Assembly: GCA_022925895.1 (NCBI GenBank)
Contig: JAKSYS010000245.1
Coordinates: 1 to 64,000, forward strand
Length of the DNA: 64,000 nucleotides
Direction of reading: 5' to 3'
From: Fragilaria crotonensis
Lineage: Eukaryota; Bacillariophyta; Fragilariophyceae; Fragilariales; Fragilariaceae
Both the position numbers and the translations under genes were made by a program. Numbering within the stretch: position 1 is the stretch's first letter; every line of letters starts with the position of its first letter. Below the pieces are notes generated by a model. The model was given only the letters and a program-made list of their open reading frames with translations, ran no database searches and had not been told where the DNA came from. Below, in pieces: positions 11,940-22,540 of the stretch.

Positions 11940-14085
11940 CTACGCCCACAGCTCTTGAACGAAACGACCCTCACTAGCCAATTTGTCCATGTAGTGTTTA
12001 GCCGAGTCCGCCGTATGCTTTCCTTGGCTCACGCAAATACTTCTTAGAGCTTCCGAGACGTCGTGACCCATCTTCACACCCCCACACACGTAAATAGACG
12101 CTCCTTGGCTATCAACTAGGTTCCATGTCTCGCTTGCATTCTTTGCCAGTAGGTGTTGCACGTACACCTTCTCGGACTGCTCTCTGCTATAGGCAACGTA
12201 AAGCTTATTCAGAACACCGTCTGCCTGAAACTTAGCCATTTCATCCTCGTACAAGTAGTCTAGGGATGCCTTCTTACATCCAAAATACAACACATTATCA
12301 CCAAGTACCTGCTTCTTGACATCACGCAGATAGGCTCGTTCCTGGAGGAGAGCGCGCATTGGGGCGATACCTGTTCCGGGACCAATCATGAGAATTGGTT
12401 TGGAAGCATCCGTCGGCAGCCTGAACGTAGATTCTCGATTGAAGACTCGCACCGTGGACTTGCCCGCTACGACACCAGCCAAGTAACTGGAACAAACGCC
12501 TTTAAAGACAGTTCCATCCTTCTTGAGTGTTTCAGTAACTGCAACAGTCAAATGAACCTTCTGAGGGTGAACCGACGAAGAAGAACTGATTGTATAGTAC
12601 CGAGGAACCATCCGTGGACAAAAAGCCAAGAAATGTTCAAGGGGTGCCTCAATGGAAGGACAGAGTTGCAGTAGATCAACGAGACCAACATGAGAGTCCA
12701 CAATCTTCTCACGATATTCGGCCTTCCCTTCCTTGGATGACATGCGCAAGAGTGCCTTCTTATCTGTAGGGTCCTTGGCATATAAGGCCAACAACTTCAA
12801 GTCGGACCGCCGTGGTGCAGATGTGAGGTCACAATATCTTGATAGACACTCACGAATAGAAATAGGCATGGGGAACGGAGCTCCGTGCCATTCTTGATTC
12901 GGAGCACATTTGACTATGAATCCTGCATCCAAATTATAGTTGAGGGACTTCGCCACGGCTTCCACAACTGCTGTGCTGTTCAAGGGAAGTACCCCGAGGT
13001 TGTCGGCCGTGTGGTATGAGAAATCCTTGGCACTCGAAACATCGATTTCCACATGCACTGTTGATCCGGGATCAGCAGCTTTCCGCAACTCACGAACAGT
13101 CGACACCGGGCAGTCAACAGACGTAAAATAATGTCTGCTGGAGCTGTGGATATCAGATGGGGCGAGCACTTCTGGTTGGGTAGTGCTGACAAATTCGACT
13201 ACATATGGAGTATCAGGAAGAGACGAAGAGGCCTTTTGGATCACAACAGTACCTTCTTTGATGTATCTCTTTGTCAGCGTTGGCCACAACACGTTCTCTT
13301 TCCATTTCTCAAAATCATCTTCAATGTCGTTATCGTCATCGCCCAGTCCGATAGGTGCCACACGGTTTCCGCCTAGTTTCTCAATCGCACTATCAAAGAA
13401 TTTACCCATGGCGTTGTAATGCTCGTACTGTGTGTTTCCAAGACCGAAGACACAGTACTCGAGACCAGCAAGACAGGGTTCGACCAGCGGAGGTTCTGAA
13501 TCCTTCTTTTCTTCCTCCATGTCTACCGCAAATCCAATTCTGGACTTGAGTTCCATGACAAAGCTCAAGGAATTATCAGTGGGTTCGCCTTCACCATATG
13601 TGGAACACAGAAAGATTGCTTTGGAAGTATCGTCATCGCGTCGTTCTTTAGTCAAAAGTTGAGCAACTTGCGTATCCTCCAAGTCCACAACATGCACCAA
13701 GAAGCCGTGCTCGACCCCCTCACGCTCCAGTTGTTTCGCATAGGTTTCTGCAGTTCCTGTTTGTGAACCAAAGTAGATGCTAACAATACCTCCTGGATAT
13801 TGGTTCCGATCGAGTTGTGCCTCCTTCGGTTCGTAACATTCCTCGGGATTGGCTGTTATCGAAACAGGGGTTGGTAAGTATGAATGGTGATGCGTGATTG
13901 AAAGAATACCAACCCAAGTCCATGCACGTCTCACTCCCATGCAGCTTCGTTCTATCCACCTACCTCTTTCTTCGGAACATTAAGACGTAAGTCAAGGCGG
14001 AAGCCAAAACAAGTGTGGTAATTCCACTTGCCACGACGACTGTGAATGGAAGAGTTGTGGCCTCCATGTCGTTTCCTACGTTCAT
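11940..14085 (-). CDS. CPR: NADPH-cytochrome P450 reductase
   Basis: The main exon (13852-11940) encodes a full diflavin reductase: FMN-binding SQTGTAE, STYGEGEPTDN and GLGNTQYEHYN; the FAD motif RYYTISSSS and GVCSSYLAG; the NADPH motif GPGTGIAPMRALLQER; and the C-terminal aromatic stacker (ELWA-stop). It passes electrons from NADPH through FAD and FMN to P450s in the ER. A short 5' exon (14085-13964) supplies the membrane anchor (VVVASGITTLVLASALTYVL then RRKR). The intron runs from donor GTAGGT at 13963 to an acceptor ending GATAACAG at 13853, but this join is out of phase by one base. Either a base is wrong in exon 1 or another splice site is used. The start could be the Met at 14085 or at 14067. 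Confidence 0.88.
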
Positions 14086-14481
14086 ATTCTCTTTGATGGC
14101 CACAAACTTTCTAACAGCTTTATCACAGATGGATATTCAAAGCAAAGTTAAGCTATCTTGTTGCTTCATGCAACGCGATGTAAACAACAATGCCACTTTT
14201 TGGTTTTATGGCTCGCACTCGTGTACGTTCATCGCGCGGGGAAGGAACAGTGACGATGCCGTCGTGGCAACGAAGTTGTGGCCTGATTTTTCGCCTTCTT
14301 TTGTACTCGTACTCCGAGCACGCATGCTCTACCGGGGTATGTATGCATATATAATATACATACCGGTAGTACACAGGACCTGATATGTACATTACATAAA
14401 CAATACTGGAGTACGCAAGTATGGCACATTCTACTATACGTAGCTACAGTAGCTATCGACTAGTAGTATTGTGCTTCCGAG
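14086..14481. other. Intergenic, upstream of P450 reductase
   Basis: No gene is supported. It should hold the reductase promoter. A GTAC/ATATAC-rich patch lies at about 14330-14450, next to the hAT insertion site. Confidence 0.5.
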
Positions 14482-14697
14482 CAGGGCTTGTTAGTGAGTC
14501 CGTTTTGGGCTTAGTTATAGTATGCACTAACTAAGCCACTGTAAAAGCGTAGTTATAACTAATTAGTTAACTAAATCAACTAAATGTTTCACTAGAGACA
14601 TGTGACATGTGTTATTTTTGAATAGCATTTTGCTGTATGCGAGCCTATAGAGTGCATGCAGCTATTGTAAATTGTAACGTATACTTCTTGTTACTAT

Positions 14698-17272
14698 TCA
14701 ATGCTTGAACCTTTTTGACGCGTGTGAGGTCTCTTCGTCAATACAATCGGCCGCATGCTTTAGCATGTCCGCCATAGATCCCTCTTCGGTCGCCTGGATA
14801 TCTTCGGCGTCTTCAGTGTCAAGATCGAAGAACTCAGTCAATGCAGCTGCGGCTGCTACTGCTGAAGTCGATGAGCGAAGGGAATCCAGAAGGCAGGACA
14901 TGCTCATAGGGCCACTTTCGCTAGCTGACCTTATAAACTCTTTGTTAAATGCAAGGAGCGTGAGCATCTCGAATTTCGATGATCCCAAACTCTGCCGCAT
15001 GTGAGTATCGATTAGACGACAGAATGAAAATACACGCTCTTGCATCCCGTTTGCATCGGGGGCTGCAAGTTCAGGCGCAGCAATACGAGAGACCATTGTG
15101 TGATCTTTGCCGTTGAGACGATACCACATCAGAATATCAACCTTACTGGTTAAAAAAAAGCAGTCTCCTCGAGATATCTTGACCTTTTCCACATCGGAGA
15201 GTTCGGCGCGCTGATCATTTCTAAGGAAAGCATGCCAGTTAATCAACTGATTCATCCATGCATCATATGCTTCATCAGCCATTTGGGATGCAGTTTGCTG
15301 CACTGGTTCAAGAACAACAGCTTCTTCGCGAGGAATGGCATTATTTCGCAAGGCTGTTGAGAATGGATCATCACTGTCATAGTTATCATCCATCAAACTG
15401 GAATCGACGGGTTCATCTAACACAGTTGGTTTCCAAACCCGCACAGCCTCTGCATTCAGCATTCTCTTGAAAACAGCGAGAGCCTTATCAACAAGGTAAC
15501 CCTGTCCAGTTGCTCGAAGGAATGGTAGTCCTGTAGTCATCATAACTGGATCAACAACCATAGCAACTAATTGGTGGTCGTTTGGAGCCGGGAAGTAGTT
15601 CTTAATCTCATCTAGCAGACGATAACGAAGATCCTGTACGTCCTTGTGCAAGCCTTCAGTGGCAACTTTCTTCTTTGGTAGATCATCGAAGGAACAAGAC
15701 CCATCCCACTTCTTATCCTCATCTTCAGTGAACGTGATATCCACAATGTTGAAGTGAGGCTTTTCGAGGGCCATGACGCAGCTGTGAAAATGTTTAAAAG
15801 AAATTAACAACAAATTTTCGAATTGGCAAAATGAAAATGCATACGTACGTTAAAACTTGCAGCCAGCTGGATCCAGCAGTCGGTTGCGAATCAACTTGGG
15901 TCACAAACGAGAAGTTACAAACTGGGCGTAAAACTGCTTCAAACCCTGCTAGAAGCTCCCACTCCTGTTCTGTAAGCATATGAGCTCGCCCAGTAGCGGA
16001 TTCCTGATTCATATAGACATGAAGAGTGTAGAAGCTGCGTAACACTTGCTGAAACATCATCTCCGTGCCGCTGATTCGAGTGTCATTGTCGAGCCCGATT
16101 CGAATCGTTTTCATGTTAGCATTATCATTGCGAGACTTGTACTGGACTTGGCGAGACTTGGCTTTCTTGCTGAAAACGTACTTTGCGAGTTTGCGCGCCT
16201 TGACACGTAATGATTCACACGGGGGGAAGCTATCAATGATGACATGGTTCTCTGATCGTGTTCGCTTGCCGCATGCGTGGTCAGCAACAAGATTAGCCAT
16301 GTGCATATGGCAATCACCATCTTCTCCTGTAAGTCTGCGCCCCGTTGCAACAGATGCATTTGTCGTGTCATTAATGCTCATATACAGATCCGTATCTTGG
16401 ATATCGTAGCGACTTAGAATCGATCGTGCGGCAGCAGCGCAAGCATCAGCGGAATGGCCATCAGGGATGGCTAGCCCGAGTGCAACTTTATATCGTTTCC
16501 ACTTAACAGGATCAATCCAGTAGACAGAAACACCGAAGAATTGTTTAATTGTGGAGTCCCAGCCATCGTGACAAACAATAAGCCACCCAGGTGGCACATT
16601 GGAGTTGTCAGCCGAGGAATACACAGAACGAGTACATGCCAGACGTGCTTTGATTTCCGTCACAAACGATGAAAACATTGAGGCAAGGGCGGCGTCCATC
16701 TTTCCTCGGGTCATGGCCTTGTATGATCCAGGTTTTAAGTGACTTGCAAGCTCAATGATGGCAGTCAATTCAGGATCAGTGGCAAATGACAGTGGCAATC
16801 GGCGATTGACAACCAGCATAGCAATTGCAGCATGAACTTGGTTGTTGACGGCGTCGTTTCCTCTTGCTAGGAATAAGCTCATCGTCGTCATCCCCGATTC
16901 AGATTGTGAACTGTCGACTGAATTGACAACCATTGGTTTTTTGCCTTGAGCCTTGGGGATAACATTCCTGTGGTGCGTTTTAAGATGAGATTCTCCGTTT
17001 GAAGTTGATTCATTGTAGAGAGAAATCAAACACTTCTGAAAGACTCTCATGGGAGCATTGTCAACGTCAATATTGTCATAGCATATTTTACAAACATGGC
17101 CAGATTTTTCGATCGGCCCATTGGTTAGTTGGTAAACGTAATTCCAAACCCAAGAACTCTTTGCCACCTTAGTAATTGCGCGCTGCTCCGCCTTTGATAT
17201 CTCTTGCAACGGTTGTTCGTTTCGGTCCTCCTCTCCTGGCACAGTATCGCCGCCAACCCCTTCGATATCCAT
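14698..17272 (-). CDS. hAT transposase
   Basis: Two exons (17272-15849 and 15781-14698) join in frame through a 67-nt intron. The N-terminus is a BED-type zinc finger: SSWVWNYVYQL, then CKIC, then SHLKTHH. The middle carries RNase-H-like transposase sequence (for example LIVCHDGWDSTIKQFFGVSV). The C-terminus has the hAT dimerisation pattern: DILMWYRLNG, then ERVFSFCRLIDTHMRQSLGS, then a leucine-rich helix. No frame break is present, unlike several neighbouring host genes, so the protein is probably functional. The alternative start at 17296 adds eight residues. Confidence 0.85.
15782..15848 (-). other. Intron of hAT transposase
   Basis: Donor GTACGT at 15848, T-rich tract, acceptor TTCACAG ending at 15782. 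The 2+1 split codon restores the C-terminal hAT dimerisation frame. Confidence 0.7.
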
Positions 17273-17851
17273 GATCAATACGACGACCGATGACAAGTGA
17301 GAATTGACAACAAGTGAGGCGGCAGAGGAGCAAGCAAATTGAATTCTGAGCGTGTATTACTGTGATTGTGCAGGATGCTGACACAAGAGACAAGGTGACG
17401 GATATAGGATTCTAAATCCGTTTGATAATATTGAACGACTCGTCTGCTCTGAGCTGTCCGCAGTCCGCAGCCCGCAGCCTGCATTACTCAGCAAATGTGC
17501 ATATTGAATTTAGTGACTATTTAGTTACTAAATTAACTAAGACAGGCAGAGCTTAGTCATAGTGAAACTAACTACGGTATTTAGTTAGTGATAGTTAGTG
17601 AAAAAAATCACTACGTCACAGGTTCACTAACAAGCCCTGGCTCCGAGAACAACATCAAGATTATTTTGTCAGTATCGAGGCGTTATTTATATCCATTTCT
17701 GCATCCGACACTCGTATGAATGCAGTATGATACCTCTCGTATCTCCTGTTCTCACTTTTCAGGCAGAAGCGAAAAGGACAGGACGACGCTGAGAAGAAAG
17801 CTGTTGTACGACGATTGGGATAGGACACTGGACGCAAGTGATTAATCGACA

Positions 17852-18806
17852 ATGGTATTCGCATACATGAGCAACCATACCTTTTTGAAGGTTGCGCCGC
17901 GCGACACGTCGAAGCTGTTGGCGATGGCCGGAATTTGTTGGGACGGTTCAGTCACCAACAGACCTGGATCCAGATTTGGTCCACGAGGCATCCGTACCGC
18001 CAGCCATATGCTCTGTGATGGGTATCATCCGCATTTTGGAACGACACCAAGTGGTGTATTGACCGATATGGGCGATTTCAACCTCCCAAACACCAGCTTG
18101 ACGGAAATGCGTGCCAAGCTCAAGCCTCAGGTGATTCCCCTCTTGAACAAATATCACATGATTTGGCTCGGTGGCGATCACAGTATCACCTTCCCCCTCC
18201 TGCAATGCTATCACGAGGTTCTCAAGAGGCCTTTGGCGGTATTGCACTTTGATGCCCATTGCGATACTTGGACTTCTCACTTTGACGAACCCAGTGGCCA
18301 CGGGACTTGGGTGTACGACGCAATCGAGGCGGGTGTGGCAATGAAGGAATGCTTTTTTTCAATTTGGAATCCGTTCGGCAGGAGTGAAATCTGCTCAGGA
18401 ATATGTGAATGAGCAAGGAGGTCGAACATTTACGGCGCGTGACCTACGGGGATTGGAAAGTCCATTACAGTTGGAGGAAACGATCGCGGACGTTTGCTCC
18501 CGGCTGGCTAGTCACGGTAACCCTCCCGTCTATATTTCGTTTGATATTGACTGCTTAGATCCAGCGTTTGCACCTGGGACAGGGACGCCGGAACCTGGAG
18601 GCTTGAGCTCGAGTCAAGCGTTGACCCTGATGGAGGAGTTTGTATCTCGAGTTCCCAATTTGGTGGGAATGGACCTTGTTGAAGTTGCCCCGGCCTACGA
18701 CCATGCCGAGTTAACAACCAACGCTGCGTCAAGCATCGTGTGGACTTACATGTGCGGTATTATTGCGGCATCCCCGGAGATGCAACTACTGCAAGATCCA
18801 CCGTAA
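17852..18806 (+). CDS. Agmatinase/arginase-family ureohydrolase (one frameshift)
   Basis: All metal-binding motifs of the family are visible: GGDHS, DAHCDTW, SGHGT, and [20 protein letters not shown] with the conserved GG after it. These ligate the di-manganese centre that hydrolyses the guanidinium group (agmatine to putrescine plus urea, or a related substrate). The SGHGT and GIR(S) regions look closer to agmatinase than to arginase. The frame breaks at a run of seven T at 18353-18359. With six T the protein continues [10 protein letters not shown] and is 317 residues, the normal length. An overlong homopolymer is the likely cause. The start at 17852 lies just beyond the hAT element. Confidence 0.82.
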
Positions 18807-19197
18807 GAAAGCCGGTATTGTGAAACAGAACGAAACTAGATGTTTAATCGGACAAGGACCCTATCCCACAATGTGCTACCGGTAGATGATCTCTATTAGC
18901 CCTTCTTTGGTACTACTACTAGTCGACTAGTCTAGTACCTGGTACAATGTACCGGCAGTGAACGACTAAGCATAGACGCATGGGTGTGTGTGGCATGTGG
19001 AAGCGATGCGTTATGCTGTTATGCAGATTGGATTCTGCATTTGATAGATACTGGAGTACTGTATACTGTAGTGTTACTGCAACTACTACACCACTACAGT
19101 ACCCTTCTACTAGAGAATGTCAAAGTCGACGTGCGCCGACGATCGTGAATGCCCTCTACGTTGTCAAGATATGATGGATCCATCAATTTAAGAAGGG
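18807..19197. other. Intergenic between agmatinase and the Mutator-like element
   Basis: No gene seen. GTAC/CTAGT-type palindromes lie at about 18905-18950, in the likely agmatinase terminator region. Confidence 0.5.
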
Positions 19198-19800
19198 GGA
19201 AATTACAAAATCACGTATTTTTCAGCCACTTTTCAATATAGTACAATGACCCTCTATATACAACTTTACATCTTACTATATCACCGATTTGCTTTTGACG
19301 TTTACAATATCACGCATACATTTGTTCATATATTACTATATCACGCAAACGTGATATAGTAACACATTTTGTCGCCAGCCACATCTTCTCTCCACAGATA
19401 ACATGGTACACCGTATTGTAGCCAATGTCATAAATGAAGAATGGCCAACCTTGCACCACAACCTCTTTCTCCGTCGTTTTGTTTCAATCACTTGTACCTC
19501 TCAGTTTGATTGCGCTAATGTGGTAGTTGTTATCACTCTTGTAGTGTGGTCATTATTTGCGTTGTGCTTCTTCTGTGTTGAACGTTCAAATTCAAATTGA
19601 CCATTGTGGGCGATGCATTTGAATCAACTGAACCTGATACAGTAGTCTACGCACCTTTTGGTATACAGTACCATAATGTTCATCTGAGAAGTACATGAAC
19701 CTAAATCCAGCCCCTTGTCGTCACCCTCATCGAATGCAACATGACGCATATAGTTGTTATGCACACTTGAACTACCTGCCTATTAGAGACTATTAGAGAC
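19198..19800 (+). repeat. Left terminal inverted repeat of the Mutator-like element
   Basis: Inverted copy of 25648-26255. It holds a strong hairpin at 19333-19362 (TTACTATATCACG, CAAA loop, CGTGATATAGTAA). Repeated TATCACG-type words at the outer end are candidate transposase sites. It also contains the small frame at 19403. Confidence 0.9.
19403..19600 (+). CDS. Small hydrophobic frame inside the left TIR
   Basis: 65 residues starting MVHRIVANVINEEW, with one strong membrane segment (VVVVITLVVWSLFALCFFCV). A near-identical copy lies in the other TIR. It may simply be TIR DNA that happens to be open, a captured fragment, or a real small protein; nothing here decides this. Confidence 0.25.
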   Translation: MVHRIVANVINEEWPTLHHNLFLRRFVSITCTSQFDCANVVVVITLVVWSLFALCFFCVERSNSN

Positions 19801-21874
19801 TAGCTGGGGCAACTTCGTTTGTCGTGGCCGGCCGCAGCCACTTCTAGGCACGGACTTTCAGATGCATGAGCACGGCCAGCGGCTACAATCTTCTCCTTTG
19901 CCGCAGTGAAAGTGCCAAATAAGTGATTTGCACCTTTCCAACCAGTTCCTACGGGCGCAGCACCTTCACCGTCTGGCCTAGACACAGATGTGCAGTGCCT
20001 CAGTGCACGGCCATCCCAGCTGATGGCAGTTGCATGAGAAAGCTTTATGGCGATGCCGTTGTAATCCGTACCACATTTCCTCTTGCCGTACAAATTTGGA
20101 ATCAGAAAGTACCAGTTTGATCCACAACCCGGCTTCTCCTCTGTCCATAGACTAAAACCCTGTGAAGCGTCATTCACATCGAAGTGTGACGCGTTTCCCA
20201 GGTCAACGCTTACATCAATTGTGTACCCAACCCGGAGGCCCTTACCATTTCCATCCATCGGAGCTATTGGCACAAGGGACGAATCGGCTTCCACGTTCTG
20301 AACAACGGAAAGGACATCCGGAAAACAGTAGAGGCCAACAGTGGCAAACGCCTCGACAAAGCTCCTCAGTAACGGTTGAGGCACCTTATTGTTTGCAGCG
20401 AACCCGACAGTTGTCATTCCATCCAACAGAACACGGGTCCCAATTGCGTGCATTGTACCAACATCCCCGGTATTCTGCCTCGCCGTGCCCACCGCTGCTT
20501 CTCTCCGAAGGCGAGAATTGTGTTCACCGATCACCTCGATGGAAGCAAGTAGGTCATGCCTGCCCATATGGCAATACCTTGACTCGTGGGAACCATCAAG
20601 AATACTCCTCACCATGATAATCGACTTCCTCCCAACTGCACCAGAACCACTGGGGGGCGATGTCGACAATGATATCAACGAATGGGTGTTCCAACGGGTC
20701 AATCGTCCAACAAGTGTCGGGGATTTTCAGGTGCAAGCACCCCGGGGCGTAATGTCGACCACCCACCCTTGCTGAATTCGAGTTGACAAGGCGGCGATTG
20801 TATTCTTGCGCACGGTCAGCAACTGGCCACGCACCCACATCGTGTCCAGCAATAATGTCTGGTGGCATCCGAGGGCCATCATGATCCGCACATTGCGTTG
20901 ACACGAACACTTCGCGCAGTAACCTTGGTGCTGCTGGATAGTACGAAACTCTCCAGGCAGAGACCCCAGCACTTGTAACGGAAGCAAACCTCTTCACGTA
21001 TCCATCCTCTCCAAATTGTAAACGGAAGTCCGACCCCCGGTGGAACCTGCACCGACATGTTCGTCCTTAGTCGAAACCAACTCATGTCGAGAGCAATGCG
21101 TGAACCTTCAACACCCTCAGTCTTCCTGCGCCAGTCCCTTGCGCAGTAGAACACTCCCGCCCCCGGCAGGAAAGCAAGGAGAGTCCTGTACTTGTAGTCA
21201 TTGGCATCGTCAAGATCCTCAGGTCCGCTTGCAGGCGCCATAATTACATCATCAGGTCCCAATGCAACAACGTCCGCGTCACCAGTTTTAAAAGCACTAC
21301 TTATATTTAAGGTCGCAGCGGCCGTCGGAGTAATCTTTCGGTTACATATCACATCCATGAGAATGAACCCCGAAAGGTACTTCGAAGTGGTGGCATGTTT
21401 CATGAAGACCTCATCCAGTGAGCGCAATTGCGTGATGGCACTGCAATTATCACTAACTTTATAACCGGCTTTCACCTGCTCCTCGTCAGCAAGCCGAAGG
21501 TCCTTGCAGATCGAACAATTAAGCGCATACGATATCCATCTTAAGGGCGTGCCGCATACCTCGACCTCGCCACCAATAGTTCCAGTCAAAGCTGCAGAAC
21601 GAAACGCAATCGTAAAATCGGAAGGGGAAAAAATATCCCTCCCATCCAGGGGGAAGCACTTCAGTAGCAGTGCCAACACTTTCGGACCTGAAGGGAAGTA
21701 ATTCCTTCTCGCCCGCTTTCGTGGCATCTTGTTACTGAGCCGCTTCCTCGAGGCGGGCACCGCCACCACCCTTGGATTATCCTTCCCGAGGTTTAGTACA
21801 GTAGTGCGACAAATCGACGTCCGACCTCGCATCTTCAACGCATCATTGTCTTCATTCCGAACCAATCCTGACAT
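19800..21874 (-). CDS. Transposon accessory protein with 2-oxoglutarate/Fe(II) dioxygenase-like C-terminal region (two frame breaks)
   Basis: Three overlapping minus-strand frames (21874-20879, 20997-20596, 20702-19800) read as one ~690-residue protein if one base is dropped from a GGGGG run near 21037 and one from a CCCCCC run near 20657. The N-terminus is basic (NKMPRKRARRNY). The C-terminal third carries an HxD (ASHFDVND, His codon 20186, Asp codon 20180) and a distal His 63 residues later (WDGRALRHCTSV, His codon 19997) followed by Arg. Hydrophobic strands lie between (NWYFLIPNL, GIAIKLSHATAISWDG). This spacing matches the jelly-roll fold of 2OG-Fe(II) oxygenases such as prolyl hydroxylases, AlkB or TET/JBP. 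The family assignment is an inference; the rest is unrecognised. Confidence 0.5.
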
Positions 21875-21909
21875 ACTACCGTGAACTCCCAGCTAGATGG
21901 CAGGCAGAG

Positions 21910-22077
21910 ACAGCGTATCGTCAGTCAGCAGCACAACAAACACGCCCGGCTAGATGGCAGGGAACTGATGATGTGCTTCCAAGCGGATCGAATAAATGAT
22001 GAGCAACGAGCGTCCATGCGCGTCGTCCGTAAGCAGCGCAACAAACACCCCGGCTAGATGGCAAATGATGATGCGCT
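21910..22077. repeat. Imperfect direct repeats in the divergent promoter
   Basis: Two ~50-bp imperfect copies (about 21914-21971 and 22022-22077) share AGCAGC, CAACAAACAC and GGCTAGATGGCA. A third copy of the core CTAGATGGCAG lies at 21893. The repeats are upstream of the accessory gene and may be regulatory. Confidence 0.65.
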
Positions 22078-22285
22078 CCTCAACAACAGACGCAATGCTG
22101 ATCAGCAAGAAGTCAATGTGTGAGAGGCAGCGAAGTGTGATCAAGGAAATGCATTTTCGCGCAATTTTGCATTTGGTTGACACCCTGATGTACTGGCGTA
22201 CACGTATGTATGCATACGTGGTGTAGTATGACGTTGTCATTGCGCGCGTGCAAGACGTCAAAAATTCATACATGCCACAGTTCAT

Positions 22286-22321
22286 TAAGTGTCTATTCTT
22301 GCGCGCAAGAATAGACACTTA
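22286..22321. repeat. 36-bp perfect palindrome
   Basis: The half-site TAAGTGTCTATTCTTGCG is followed directly by its exact reverse complement with no loop. It lies between the two divergent genes of the Mutator-like element. Confidence 0.95.
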
Positions 22322-22540
22322 GGAGTATCTGAACAGATTTGTACCATACCGGTAGTAATACAACAGCAATGCGGTTTCCAATATACAGTAAAGTATTTCA
22401 TAAGGATGCAGTGCCGTTTATAACAGTTTATAAGGAGTGATGCCAATGTAGTACAAATACAGCATAGCTACTACTTCTTCATCGTCTTCTCAAAGCATTG
22501 TTTCCTTTGTCGTCAAATACTGATCAGAACACGATAAACC

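Larger units (their letters stand above)
14482..17639. mobile_element. hAT-superfamily DNA transposon, apparently autonomous
   Basis: The ends are terminal inverted repeats starting CAGGGCTTGTTAGTGA; the first 16 bases are identical at both ends. The flanks are CTTCCGAG on the left and GCTCCGAG on the right, which fits an 8-bp target duplication with mutations (last six bases identical). Subterminal DNA at both ends (14505-14590 and 17505-17615) is packed with TTAGTTA/TAACTAA words in both orientations, the usual arrangement of hAT transposase binding sites. Inside is one spliced transposase gene on the minus strand with no stop or frame break. It sits about 210 bases upstream of the agmatinase start. 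Confidence 0.88.

Noticed and set aside
19180-19200. Target-site duplication of the MULE
   Set aside because: The left flank (TAAGAAGGG) and right flank (ATTTACATT) do not match at 8-10 bases; no duplication claimed.
22241-22262. tRNA-like or hairpin RNA in the MULE promoter
   Set aside because: No acceptor stem, D-arm or T-arm could be folded; the only strong structure is the 36-bp palindrome.
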